A stretch of 40,667 nt of DNA from Nonomuraea zeae (GCF_005889725.1 NZ_VCKX01000091.1:1-40667); one strand, 5' to 3'; counted from the first letter of the stretch, positions 24,894-32,948 are shown. Numbers and translations: made by a program. Notes: generated from the sequence alone by a model not told the origin.

Positions 24894-25835
24894 GTGACTG
24901 TGACGACCAAGGGTTCGACCCCGGGGACCCCCGACAACCCCTGGGGCGACACGAAGACCAACGCGCCTTCGAACGGCGTCAATCTGGGCCCCACGCAGCG
25001 GCCCAGACCCGTGTTCCCGGAGCCGGTGCCGCCGGAGGTGCACGGGCCCGCGCGGGTGGTCGCGATGGTCAATCAGAAGGGCGGCGTGGGTAAGACCACG
25101 ACCACCATCAACCTGGGCGCCGCGCTCGTCGAATGCGGGCTCAAGGTGCTGCTGGTGGACTTCGACCCGCAGGGCGCGCTCTCCGTCGGCCTGGGCATCA
25201 ACCCGCTCCAGCTCGACCTGACGGTCTACAACCTGCTGATGGACCGCGGCGTGACCGCCGAGGACGTGCTGCTCGAGACCGGCGTCGAGGGCCTCGACCT
25301 GCTGCCGAGCAACATCGACCTGTCCGCCGCCGAAGTCCAGCTCGTCACCGAGGTGGCCCGCGAGCAGGTGCTCGGCCGCGTGATCAAGCCGCTGCTGCCG
25401 CACTACGACGTGTGCCTCATCGACTGCCAGCCGTCGCTCGGCCTGCTCACCATCAACGCGCTCACCTGCGCGCACGGTGTCATGGTGCCGCTGGAGTGCG
25501 AGTTCTTCGCGCTGCGCGGCGTGGCGCTGCTCATGGACACCATCTCCAAGGTCCAGGAGCGGCTCAACGAGGACCTCGAGATCGAGGGGCTCCTCGCCAC
25601 CATGTACGACGCCCGTACGCTGCATGGGCGCGAGGTGCTGGCGCGAGTGGTGGAAGCGTTCGGTGACAAGGTGTTCCACACCGTCATCAACCGCACGGTC
25701 CGCTTCCCCGACGCCACGGTCGCCGGTGAGCCCATCACCACCTTCGACCCGTCATCCCTGGGCGCGAACGCCTATCGTGAGCTGGCCCGCGAGGTGCTGT
25801 CGCGCTGGCCGGCGCCTGCGACAATGGCCAGGTGA
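24894..25835 (+). CDS. ParA-family ATPase (scpAB-linked)
   Basis: 313 residues. A polar N-terminus (1-50) precedes the deviant Walker A motif NQKGGVGKTTTTINLG (60-75), the Walker A' motif LLVDFDPQGALSVGLG, and Walker B-like YDVCLIDCQPSLGLLTINAL. These define the ParA/MinD/Soj class that forms ATP-dependent dimers on DNA. No parB gene follows; instead scpA and scpB do, so this is the orphan ParA found beside the condensin loader genes in actinobacteria and not the origin-proximal ParA. It may help position SMC-ScpAB complexes or another cargo (inference). GTG at 24894 follows GGGAGG. Its stop overlaps the scpA start (GTGA), indicating translational coupling. Confidence 0.92.
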   Translation: MTVTTKGSTPGTPDNPWGDTKTNAPSNGVNLGPTQRPRPVFPEPVPPEVHGPARVVAMVNQKGGVGKTTTTINLGAALVECGLKVLLVDFDPQGALSVGLGINPLQLDLTVYNLLMDRGVTAEDVLLETGVEGLDLLPSNIDLSAAEVQLVTEVAREQVLGRVIKPLLPHYDVCLIDCQPSLGLLTINALTCAHGVMVPLECEFFALRGVALLMDTISKVQERLNEDLEIEGLLATMYDARTLHGREVLARVVEAFGDKVFHTVINRTVRFPDATVAGEPITTFDPSSLGANAYRELAREVLSRWPAPATMAR

Positions 25836-26650
25836 CCGCAGAGCAGACCGAGCCCCAGGGCTTCCAGGTTCACCTGGACGTCTTCGAGGGCCCCTTCGAC
25901 CTGCTCCTCGGCCTCATCGCCAAGCACAAGCTGGACATCACCGAGGTCTCGCTCTCCAAGGTCACCGACGAGTTCATCGCCTACATCCGCTCGCGCGGGC
26001 CCGAGTGGGATCTCGATCAGACCAGCCATTTCCTGCTGGTGGCGGCCACGCTGCTGGACCTGAAGGCGGCCAGGCTGCTGCCTTCGGGTGAGGTGGAGGA
26101 CGAGGAGGACCTGGCGCTGCTGGAGGCCAGGGACCTGCTGTTCGCGCGGTTGCTGCAGTACAAGGCGTACAAAGAGGTGGCGAAGTTCTTCGCCGGGCGG
26201 ATGGCCGAGGAGTCGCTGCGCTTCCCCCGTACGGTGGGGATGGAGGAGCAGTTCGCGAACTTGCTGCCGGAGCTCATCCTCGGCATCGGGCCCGACCAGC
26301 TCGCCAAGATCGCCGCCAGGGCGTTCACCCCCAAACTGCCGCCCACGGTCAATGTCGGGCACATCTACCAGCCGCTGGCCAGCGTCAAGGAGCAGGCGGC
26401 GATCCTGGTCATGCACCTGCGCCGGCTCCGGCGGGCCACGTTCCGCGCGCTGGTGTCCGACTGTGATGGGACTTTTGAGGTCATCGCCCGGTTCCTGGCC
26501 GTGCTGGAGCTCTTCCGGGAGTCGGCGGTCACGTTCGAGCAGGTCGAGCCGCTGGGTGATCTGCACGTGACGTGGACCGGCACCGACGACGGGGACGTCG
26601 CGGTGGGGGACGATTACGAGGAATCCGCGGAGAAAGCACCTGATGACTGA
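25832..26650 (+). CDS. scpA: segregation and condensation protein A
   Basis: 272 residues, normal length. ScpA is the kleisin that bridges the SMC dimer and binds ScpB in chromosome condensation. The N-terminal kleisin motif FQVHLDVFEGPFDLLLGLIAKHKLDITEVSL is unmistakable and interacts with the SMC neck. The middle is helical (SHFLLVAATLLDLKAARLL, then acidic EVEDEEDLALLEARDLL). The C-terminal winged helix (about 195-250, LRRLRRATFRALVSDCDG and so on) contacts the SMC head. The acidic tail reads GDVAVGDDYEESAEKAPDD. The GTG start overlaps the parA stop by 4 bp, and the scpB start lies inside the scpA end (8-bp overlap), so the three are cotranslated. Confidence 0.95.
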   Translation: MTAEQTEPQGFQVHLDVFEGPFDLLLGLIAKHKLDITEVSLSKVTDEFIAYIRSRGPEWDLDQTSHFLLVAATLLDLKAARLLPSGEVEDEEDLALLEARDLLFARLLQYKAYKEVAKFFAGRMAEESLRFPRTVGMEEQFANLLPELILGIGPDQLAKIAARAFTPKLPPTVNVGHIYQPLASVKEQAAILVMHLRRLRRATFRALVSDCDGTFEVIARFLAVLELFRESAVTFEQVEPLGDLHVTWTGTDDGDVAVGDDYEESAEKAPDD

Positions 26651-27863
26651 CAACCCACTGCCCACCCCTCGAAAGTCCCCCGACTCGGACCTTCCCTCCT
26701 GGATGACCCTCCCCGGCTCCCTCGCCCAGCCTGTCACCCCGGCGGCACCGGATCCGGCCCCGGACACCTCGGAGACCCCGGACACCTCAGACGTCTCGGA
26801 CGCCTCGGATCTCTCGGATCTCTCGGACGCCGAGGTAGCGGCTGCCGTCACGCCCGCGCCCAGAGGGGGTGCGGCTCGGTGGCTTGGGGACGTCGAGGCC
26901 GAGCTCTCCGGTGCGGGCTCGGAAGAGGGCGACGCGGCCCCGGACCGGCCGGAAGCGCCCGAAGCCGAGGCCGACCCCGTCGAGTCGGTCGAGCGGGCGG
27001 ACGCCAGCGAGAGGGCCGGGCTGGTCGACCAGGTGGAGCCCGTTCATTCCGTCGAGCCGGGCCTATCCGCCGAGCGCGGTGGAGCGGGCGCGCCGGGCTG
27101 GGCGGAGGACTTCTGGGAGCCGGAAGCCGGGGCGGCGGAGCGGAGCGTGCCGGAGACCGGCACGGCGGGCGTATCGGAGTTCGGCGCGTTGGGTGCGGCC
27201 GGGCACGTCGACGGCCAAGTCGATGGGCGAGCGCATGGCCAGGTGGACGGCCGTGCGGATGGCGGGCTCCGGGACGACGAGGAGGTCCCGGACGACGAGG
27301 GTGAGAGGCCCGATGCCGAGGGGCCGTCGCTTGAGGCGGCGTTGGAGGCTATCCTGCTTGTCGTCGACGAGCCGGTCGCCGAGGTGACGCTGGCTCAGGT
27401 GCTGGAGCGGCCCACGCACGAGGTCGCTGCGGCGCTGCGCGGCCTGGCAGCGGAATATACCGAGGCCGGACGGGGTTTTGATTTAAGAGAAGTCGCGGGC
27501 GGCTGGCGGTTTTACACGCGCGCCGACTGCGCCCAACTGGTCGAGCGGTTCGTACGCGACGGCCAGCAGACGCGGCTGACCCAGGCCGCGCTGGAAACAC
27601 TCGCGGTCGTGGCTTACCGGCAACCGGTGAGCCGTGCCCGAGTCGCCGCCGTGCGCGGTGTCAACAGCGACGGCGTCATGCGGACGCTCGTCGCGAGGGG
27701 ACTGGTCGAAGAGGCCGGGACCGACCCGGAGAGCCAGGCAGTGCTCTACCGGACAAGCTCATACTTCCTTGAACGTCTGGGACTACGGGATCTCAGCGAG
27801 CTCCCCGAGCTCGCTCCCTTCCTCCCCGACGACGTGGAAAATCTCGAGGAGACGACAAAGTGA
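26643..27863 (+). CDS. scpB: segregation and condensation protein B with long acidic N-terminal extension
   Basis: 406 residues, about twice the usual size. The conserved ScpB core is residues 225-395: LEAALEAILLVVDEPVAEVTLAQVL, GWRFYTRADCAQLVERFV, LTQAALETLAVVAYRQPVSR and the double winged-helix end ESQAVLYRTSSYFLERLGL. ScpB dimers bind the kleisin ScpA and regulate SMC. Residues 1-224 are low-complexity, rich in Asp, Glu, Ser, Ala and Pro, and predicted disordered. They include a DTS/DVS/DAS/DLS run (about 40-63) and alternating GQVDGRAHGQVDGRADGG (about 189-208). ATG at 26643 lies within the scpA end. A short start near the core (for example the GTG/ATG codons around 27230-27320) would restore normal size, but codon bias stays coding throughout, so I keep the long form. 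GTGA overlap with rluB. Confidence 0.9.
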   Translation: MTDNPLPTPRKSPDSDLPSWMTLPGSLAQPVTPAAPDPAPDTSETPDTSDVSDASDLSDLSDAEVAAAVTPAPRGGAARWLGDVEAELSGAGSEEGDAAPDRPEAPEAEADPVESVERADASERAGLVDQVEPVHSVEPGLSAERGGAGAPGWAEDFWEPEAGAAERSVPETGTAGVSEFGALGAAGHVDGQVDGRAHGQVDGRADGGLRDDEEVPDDEGERPDAEGPSLEAALEAILLVVDEPVAEVTLAQVLERPTHEVAAALRGLAAEYTEAGRGFDLREVAGGWRFYTRADCAQLVERFVRDGQQTRLTQAALETLAVVAYRQPVSRARVAAVRGVNSDGVMRTLVARGLVEEAGTDPESQAVLYRTSSYFLERLGLRDLSELPELAPFLPDDVENLEETTK

Positions 27864-30061
27864 ACAACAGGCGCAGCACCCCGTCCGGTGATGGACGCGG
27901 TCGTGGACGTACCGGCGGCTCCGGCCGCAGCGGGCGTCCCGCCTTCCGCTCCGACGACAACCGCGGCGGGGGTCCCCGCCGCGACGACGATTTCCGCGGC
28001 GGGACCGGATCCGGCCGCGCGGACTCTCGCGGCGGCCCCCGCCGTGACGACTTCCGTGGTGGGACCCGTGGTGGGTCCGGCCGCGACGACTTCCGTACCG
28101 GGAGCCGCGACTCCCGCAGTGACTCCCGCAGTGACTCCCGCAGTGACTCTCGCGACCGTGGGTACGGTCGCGGCGCGAGCGACTCGCGGCCGGCCCGCGA
28201 CTCCCTTCGCGCGGACCGGGGTGGCTCCCGCGCCCGGTTCGGCGGCAGGCCAGGCGGCGGCGACGGCGATGGCCGTGTCTCGCGCGCCCCTCGCGACGAC
28301 CGTTACCCGGCCCGGAGCGACCGCGGTGAGCGGCCCGAGCGCGGCGACCGCAGCGGATCCGGCGGCGAGCGCGGCGGATTCCGCGGTGAGCGCAGTGGAT
28401 CCGGCAGCGAGCGCGGCGGGTTCCGTGGCGAGCGTGATGACCGAGGTGGATTCCGCGGTGGGCCCGGCGGCGAGCGCGGCGGGTTCCGCAGCGATCGCGG
28501 CGGGTCCGGTAGTGACCGTGGTGGATTCCGCAGCGGGCCTGGCGGCGACCGTGGTGGATTCCGCGGCGAGCGCGGTGGAGCCGGTGGTGACCGTGGTGGA
28601 TTCCGCAGCGGTTCCGGTGGCGACCGTGGCGGGTTCCGAAGCGAGCGTGCCTACGGCGGCGACCGCGGTGAGCGCGGTGGCCAGGGCGAGCGGGACCGCG
28701 GTGAGCAGCGCTACTCGCGAGGCGACGACCGCTTCGGCCGTCCCGAGCGCCGTGGCGAGCGCGGCGGATCCAGCGGTGGTTACAGCGGCGGATCCGGCAG
28801 CGGCTACGGCGGCGGATCCGGTGGCGGGTCCGGTAGTGGCTACGGTGGCGGATCCGGCAGTGGCTACGGTGGCGGGTCCGGTGGTGGCCGGCGTGACGAG
28901 CGCGGCGGATACGCCGCCCGCAGCGGCCATGGCGGCCGGCGTGACGACCGCGCCGGGTTCCGGGCCGACCGGAGCGGGCGCAGGGAGGACAGCGGCGACT
29001 CAAGGTCTCCCGCGGCCTCCTCGACGCGTTCCCGCTACGGCAGGCGCGACGGCGACGCACCCCGTACCGACCGCGGCTCCAAGCAGGGCGGCGGCGGCGC
29101 GCGTACCGACCGCGGGTCCAGGCCCGGCGGCGACGCCCGGACGGGCCGTGGGGCCCGGCGGGACGACGTCCAGACGCTGGGCGGCGGCAGGAGCGACGCC
29201 GGCGGCTACGGCGGCACTCAGCGCGAGGGCGTCGGCAGCCCGCAGCGCGACCGCGTGAAGGCGGCCCGCCAGCCCCTCCGCGACTACGCCTTCTACCCCG
29301 AGGGCTACACCGACGAGCGCGACACCACCGAGGTCCCCGACGGCGTCCGGCTGCAGAAGGTGCTCGCCCAGGCGGGCGTGGCCAGCCGCAGGGCGTGCGA
29401 GGAGATGATCGGCGACGGCCGGGTCACCGTCAACGGGCAGGTCGTACGCAGGTTCGGCGCCAAGGTCGACCCCGCCGCCCAGGTGATCCACGTGGACGGC
29501 AAGCGCATCCCGACCGCGCCCGACCTGGTCTACTACGCCCTGAACAAGCCCATCGGCGTCGTCTCCACCATGGACGACCCGCAGGGCCGCCCGTGCCTGG
29601 CCGACTACGTCGAGGAGCTGGCGCCCAGGTTGTTTCACGTGGGCAGGCTGGACACCGAGACCGAGGGCCTGCTGCTGCTCACCAACGACGGCGAGCTGGC
29701 CAACCGGCTGACGCACCCGAGCTACGGCGTGCAGAAGAAATACTGGGCCAAGGTGCCGGGTCCGATCCCGCGCGACCTCGGACGCAGGCTCAAGCAGGGC
29801 ATCGAGCTGGAGGACGGCCTCGCCAGGGCCGACAGCTTCGCCATCGTGCAGGAGCACGGCCAGCAGGCGCTGGTCGAGGTCGTGCTGCACGAGGGCCGCA
29901 AGCACGTCGTCAGGCGCATGCTCGAAGAGTCCGGTCACCGGGTGATCGACCTGGCCAGGATCGAGTTCGGTCCCGTGAAGCTGGGCCGTACCAAGCCGGG
30001 GACCGTCAGGGCGCTGAGCTTGAAAGAGGTCGGCGAACTCTACGCGGCCGTGAAGCTGTAA
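27860..30061 (+). CDS. rluB: 23S rRNA pseudouridine synthase RluB-like with giant RGG/SR low-complexity N-terminus
   Basis: 733 residues; RluB-type enzymes are usually about 250-300. The enzyme occupies residues 490-733. It begins with an S4 RNA-binding domain (RLQKVLAQAGVASRRACEEM, GRVTVNGQVVRRFGAKVDP), followed by the RsuA/RluB catalytic domain. That domain has YYALNKPIGVVSTMDDPQGR, the catalytic Asp in HVGRLDTETEGLLLLTNDGE, and LHEGRKHVVRRMLEESGH. It should isomerise a uridine near the peptidyl-transferase centre (2605 region). Residues 1-489 are low-complexity: an RGG/DRGG region, a DSRSDSRSDSRSDSRD block (about 83-98), many GGFRGER/GGFRSDR units (about 165-270), and a GSGSGYGGGSGG region (about 305-343). 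This make-up is typical of RNA-binding, phase-separating proteins. The GTG start overlaps the scpB stop by 4 bp. Confidence 0.9.
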   Translation: MNNRRSTPSGDGRGRGRTGGSGRSGRPAFRSDDNRGGGPRRDDDFRGGTGSGRADSRGGPRRDDFRGGTRGGSGRDDFRTGSRDSRSDSRSDSRSDSRDRGYGRGASDSRPARDSLRADRGGSRARFGGRPGGGDGDGRVSRAPRDDRYPARSDRGERPERGDRSGSGGERGGFRGERSGSGSERGGFRGERDDRGGFRGGPGGERGGFRSDRGGSGSDRGGFRSGPGGDRGGFRGERGGAGGDRGGFRSGSGGDRGGFRSERAYGGDRGERGGQGERDRGEQRYSRGDDRFGRPERRGERGGSSGGYSGGSGSGYGGGSGGGSGSGYGGGSGSGYGGGSGGGRRDERGGYAARSGHGGRRDDRAGFRADRSGRREDSGDSRSPAASSTRSRYGRRDGDAPRTDRGSKQGGGGARTDRGSRPGGDARTGRGARRDDVQTLGGGRSDAGGYGGTQREGVGSPQRDRVKAARQPLRDYAFYPEGYTDERDTTEVPDGVRLQKVLAQAGVASRRACEEMIGDGRVTVNGQVVRRFGAKVDPAAQVIHVDGKRIPTAPDLVYYALNKPIGVVSTMDDPQGRPCLADYVEELAPRLFHVGRLDTETEGLLLLTNDGELANRLTHPSYGVQKKYWAKVPGPIPRDLGRRLKQGIELEDGLARADSFAIVQEHGQQALVEVVLHEGRKHVVRRMLEESGHRVIDLARIEFGPVKLGRTKPGTVRALSLKEVGELYAAVKL
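28100..28890 (+). repeat. low-complexity repeat DNA inside rluB
   Basis: Three repeat types follow one another in the rluB frame: 12-bp units around GACTCCCGCAGT (28109-28155) coding DSRS; imperfect 24-48-bp units coding GGFR with GER, SDR or DRGG (28340-28660); and units coding GSGSGYGGG (28774-28888). Synonymous bases differ between copies (GGC/GGT/GGA for Gly), so the protein pattern is better kept than the DNA, suggesting selection on the peptide. Confidence 0.75.
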
Positions 30062-30076
30062 TCTGGCCGGACGCAG

Positions 30077-30103
30077 GAGCCCGTGCGATCTCCGCACGGG
30101 CTC
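30077..30103. terminator. hairpin between rluB and aroH
   Basis: GAGCCCGTGCG (30077-30087) and CGCACGGGCTC (30093-30103) form a perfect 11-bp stem with the 5-nt loop ATCTC, 15 bp after the rluB stop and 28 bp before the aroH start. No T-tract follows. It probably ends most parA-rluB transcripts, or attenuates read-through into aroH; no leader peptide is visible. Confidence 0.75.
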
Positions 30104-30130
30104 TCCCGCATATGTGAGGAAAGGAGCCGC

Positions 30131-30490
30131 ATGGTACGGGCGATCCGTGGGGCGATCCAGGTGGACGCCAACGACCATGACTCGATCGTCGCCGGCACGA
30201 CCGAGCTGGTCAGCGCGATCATGGAGCGCAACCGCCTGACCACGGACGACGTGATCAGCGTGCTGTTCACGGCCACGCCTGACCTTACGGCCCAGTTCCC
30301 CGCGCTTGCGGCGCGGAAGCTGGGCTTCCACGAGGTGCCGCTGATCTGCTGCACCGAGATCGACGTGCCCGGGGCGCTGCCCCGCGTCGTGCGCCTGATG
30401 GCCCACGTGGAGACCGACCGCCCGCGGTCGGAGATCCAGCACGTCTACCTGCGCGGCGCCGTGGCGTTGCGGCAGGACATCGCGCAGTAA
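30131..30490 (+). CDS. aroH: chorismate mutase, AroH class
   Basis: 119 residues, the usual AroH-fold size. It converts chorismate to prephenate in the cytosol, the first committed step to Phe and Tyr. The sequence follows Bacillus subtilis AroH closely. VRAIRGAIQVDAN carries the active-site Arg; LFTATPDLTAQFPALAAR, EVPLICCTEIDVPGALPRVVRLM (active-site Cys/Glu and following Arg) and IQHVYLRGAVALRQD (catalytic Tyr) all match. ATG at 30131 follows AAAGGAG and is the correct start; the longer reading from 30083 would run through the hairpin. It is 63 bp upstream of tyrA, so prephenate made here is passed to the next gene's product. Confidence 0.95.
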   Translation: MVRAIRGAIQVDANDHDSIVAGTTELVSAIMERNRLTTDDVISVLFTATPDLTAQFPALAARKLGFHEVPLICCTEIDVPGALPRVVRLMAHVETDRPRSEIQHVYLRGAVALRQDIAQ

Positions 30491-30553
30491 GCCGCAGGCA
30501 AGCGCGCCACGAGAGACTCGCACCCCAATGGCCCGATAATTCAGGACATCGAG

Positions 30554-31642
30554 ATGGAACTTCGTACCGTGCTCGTCGTCGGTACCGGCCTCATCGGCAC
30601 TTCAGCGGCGCTGGCGCTGCGCAAGCGCAACGTACGCGTGCTGCTTGCCGACCGCGATCCGGGCGCCGTACGGCTGGCACGGGAGCTCGGCGCCGGCGAG
30701 GACTGGGACCCGGCCACGCAACCAGGGGACGAGGTGGACCTGGCGATCATCGCGGTCCCCCCGGCCCACGTGGCGAGCGAGCTGCTGGCGCTGCAGACCG
30801 CCGGCGCCGCCAGGTTCTACACCGACGTCGCCAGCGTGAAGGCCGAGCCCATCCACCGGGCCGCGCAGCTCGGCTGCGACCTGGCCTCCTACGTCGCCTC
30901 CCACCCGCTCGCCGGGCGCGAGAAGTCCGGTCCCGGCGCCGCCAGGGCCGATCTGTTCCTGGGCCGCCCGTGGGCGCTGTGCCCCACCGAGGAGGCCGAC
31001 CCCGAGGCCACGGCGATCGTGCTGCGGCTGATCGAGCTGTGCGGGGCCAACCCGGTCGAGGTGGGCGCGGTCGACCACGACCGCGCGGTGGCCGTCGTCT
31101 CCCACGCGCCCCATGTCGCCGCCTCCGCCGTGGCGGCCCGGCTGGCCGACGCCACCGACGTCGCGCTCGGCCTGGCCGGGCAGGGCGTGCGTGACGTGAC
31201 GAGGATCGCGGGCAGCGACCCCGGGCTCTGGCTCGGCATCCTGTCCGGCAACGCCTCCCCGGTCGCCGAGGTGCTCGAAGCGGTCGCCCACGACCTGGCC
31301 GACGCCGCGAGCGCGCTGCGCGCCCTGGCCGACGGCGACGGCACCGCCACCGGCGAGCTGACCCAGCTGCTCAAGCGCGGTGTCGTCGGCCACGACCGGA
31401 TCCCCGGCAAGCACGGCGGACCCGCCTCCTCCTACGTCGTCGTCCAGGTCGTCATCGGTGACCGCCCCGGCCAGCTCGCCCGGCTCTTCCAGGTGTGCGA
31501 CGAGGTCGGCGTCAACGTCGAGGACGTACGCCTCGAGCACGCCCCGGGGCTGCCCCTGGGCATCGCCGAGCTGTCGGTGCAGCCCGACGCGGCAGCCGGG
31601 CTCACCGAGGCCCTGCGCGAGCGCGGCTGGCAGGTTCCTTAG
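30554..31642 (+). CDS. tyrA: prephenate dehydrogenase with ACT domain
   Basis: 362 residues. TyrA oxidatively decarboxylates prephenate to 4-hydroxyphenylpyruvate. The NAD-binding Rossmann motif is VLVVGTGLIGTSAALAL (6-22), with an Asp (LLADRD) at the end of beta-2 favouring NAD+. The substrate region has DVASVKAEP and SHPLAGREKSGPGAA, in which the catalytic His belongs to SHPLAG; the helical dimer domain follows, including HAPHVAAS. A C-terminal ACT domain (about 288-362: YVVVQVVIGDRPGQLARLFQVCDEVGVNVEDVRLEH) suggests feedback control by tyrosine. ATG at 30554; GATAAT at 30535-30540 could be its own -10 box. In related genomes cmk usually follows directly; here the next genes are an insertion. 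Confidence 0.95.
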   Translation: MELRTVLVVGTGLIGTSAALALRKRNVRVLLADRDPGAVRLARELGAGEDWDPATQPGDEVDLAIIAVPPAHVASELLALQTAGAARFYTDVASVKAEPIHRAAQLGCDLASYVASHPLAGREKSGPGAARADLFLGRPWALCPTEEADPEATAIVLRLIELCGANPVEVGAVDHDRAVAVVSHAPHVAASAVAARLADATDVALGLAGQGVRDVTRIAGSDPGLWLGILSGNASPVAEVLEAVAHDLADAASALRALADGDGTATGELTQLLKRGVVGHDRIPGKHGGPASSYVVVQVVIGDRPGQLARLFQVCDEVGVNVEDVRLEHAPGLPLGIAELSVQPDAAAGLTEALRERGWQVP

Positions 31643-31649
31643 GGGCCGA

Positions 31650-31677
31650 TGTCACGCCCCGGCCTCCTCGATACGTC
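31650..31677 (+). promoter_or_regulatory. SigJ/ECF41-like promoter
   Basis: TGTCACG (31650-31656) and CGTC (31674-31677), separated by 17 bp, resemble the TGTCACA...CGTC promoter signature of ECF41 sigma factors (SigJ in mycobacteria). The elements stand about 30 bp before the ATG of an FAD/NAD oxidoreductase, a gene class often controlled by ECF41 factors. The predicted transcript would start near 31685, just ahead of the GAGGAGG ribosome site. One mismatch in the -35 box; no sigma gene is in the window. Confidence 0.5.
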
Positions 31678-31705
31678 TTCAAGGCGAATCGAGGAGGTAA
31701 GAAAG

Positions 31706-32854
31706 ATGACCGACATTCTGGTACTGGGTGCGGGCTACACCGGCACGGCCGCGGCCATCAGGGCCGCCGTCAGGACCCGGCGCACGGGCGGCAAGGTCAC
31801 CCTGGTGAACGCCTCGCCGAGGTTCACCGAGCGGCTCAGGCTGCATCAGACGGCCGCGGGGGAGCGGCTGTCCGACTTCGCCCTGGACGAGGTGGTGGCC
31901 GGCACCGGCATCGATCTCGTGGTGGGCCGGGTGGCCGGGATCGACCTGGACCACCACCAGGTGAGTCTTGAGGGCGGGCGCGTGCTCGGCTACGACAAGC
32001 TGATCTACGCGCTCGGCACCGTCACCGACACCTCGGTGCCCGGCGTCGCCGACCACGCCTGCACCTACGACGACCACGCGGGCGCCGTACGGCTCTCCGA
32101 GCGCCTCGGCGCGCTGACCCGGGGCACCGTGGTCGTGGCCGGCGGCGGTCTGACCGGCGTCGAGTCGGCCACCGAGCTGGCCGAGGCTTATCCGCACCTG
32201 CACGTCGTCCTGCTGACCAGAGGGCGGCCCGGCTCCATGATGAGCGCCGCGGCCCGCGCCCACCTGGACGGGGCGCTGGAGCGGCTGGGCGTCGCGGTGC
32301 GCGCCGGGGCGGACATCACCAAGGTCCTGCCGGACGGCGTCGAGCTGGACGGCGGCGGGCTCGTCCACTCCGACGCGACGCTCTGGACGACCGGCACCAG
32401 GGGCCTGCCCCTGGCCGCCGAGTCCGGGCTGAGCGTCGACGAGCGCGGCAGGATCGTGGTGGACTCGGCGCTGCGCTCGGTGTCCCACCCCGACGTGTAC
32501 GCCGTCGGCGACGCCGCCGCGGTCAGCCAGCCCTACGGCGTGCTGCACGGCACCTGCCAGGGCGGCATCCCGACCGGGCTGCACGCGGCCGACTCGCTGG
32601 CCGCCACGCTGCGCGGGAAGGCGGCCAGGCCGTTCCGGTTCGGATACTTCCACCAGCCCGTCAGCCTGGGGCGGGCGGACGCGGTCATCCAGTTCACCCG
32701 GCCGGACGACAGCCCGCGCAGGTGGTTCCTGAAGGGGCGGGCGGCCATCGTCTACAAGGAGACGGTGAGCAGCAGCCCGATGACGACGTTCAAGCTGCTC
32801 AAGCGGGGCCTGGTGCCCGTGTGGATGTTCGCGCTGACCGCCGGGCTCACGTGA
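31706..32854 (+). CDS. NAD(P)/FAD-dependent oxidoreductase, type-II NADH dehydrogenase-like
   Basis: 382 residues of the pyridine-nucleotide-disulphide oxidoreductase fold without the CxxxxC redox pair, hence NDH-2/AIF-like. The FAD-binding motif is ILVLGAGYTGTAAAIRAA (5-22), and the NAD(P) motif is VVVAGGGLTGVESATELA (about 143-160). The second FAD motif is HPDVYAVGDAAAV (about 262-274). The C-terminus ends with a hydrophobic amphipathic stretch (LVPVWMFALTAGLT) that may associate with the membrane, as in NDH-2. It would pass electrons from NAD(P)H to a quinone or small acceptor. ATG at 31706 has an excellent GAGGAGG nine bases upstream, and an ECF41-like promoter precedes it. In actinobacteria such genes often sit beside sigJ-type genes. 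First gene of the block inserted between tyrA and cmk. Confidence 0.88.
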   Translation: MTDILVLGAGYTGTAAAIRAAVRTRRTGGKVTLVNASPRFTERLRLHQTAAGERLSDFALDEVVAGTGIDLVVGRVAGIDLDHHQVSLEGGRVLGYDKLIYALGTVTDTSVPGVADHACTYDDHAGAVRLSERLGALTRGTVVVAGGGLTGVESATELAEAYPHLHVVLLTRGRPGSMMSAAARAHLDGALERLGVAVRAGADITKVLPDGVELDGGGLVHSDATLWTTGTRGLPLAAESGLSVDERGRIVVDSALRSVSHPDVYAVGDAAAVSQPYGVLHGTCQGGIPTGLHAADSLAATLRGKAARPFRFGYFHQPVSLGRADAVIQFTRPDDSPRRWFLKGRAAIVYKETVSSSPMTTFKLLKRGLVPVWMFALTAGLT

Positions 32855-32948
32855 TCACCGAGCGCCCGGCGCGCGGGCACGGGGTTTGCCGCCCGGCGGG
32901 GCCGTTCTACCAGGGCCGGGCGCATCCCCACCCGCGCCCGGCGCACGT

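Noticed and set aside
27888..29258. Second long frames through the rluB repeats (456 codons on plus, about 400 on minus)
   Set aside because: All frames stay open in this repetitive GC-rich DNA. The alternatives are Ala/Val/Thr-only or His/Arg-only products, while the rluB frame continues into a conserved enzyme.
29000..30523. 507-codon minus-strand frame opposite rluB and aroH
   Set aside because: It crosses the aroH gene and the rluB-aroH hairpin, and has no domain resemblance.
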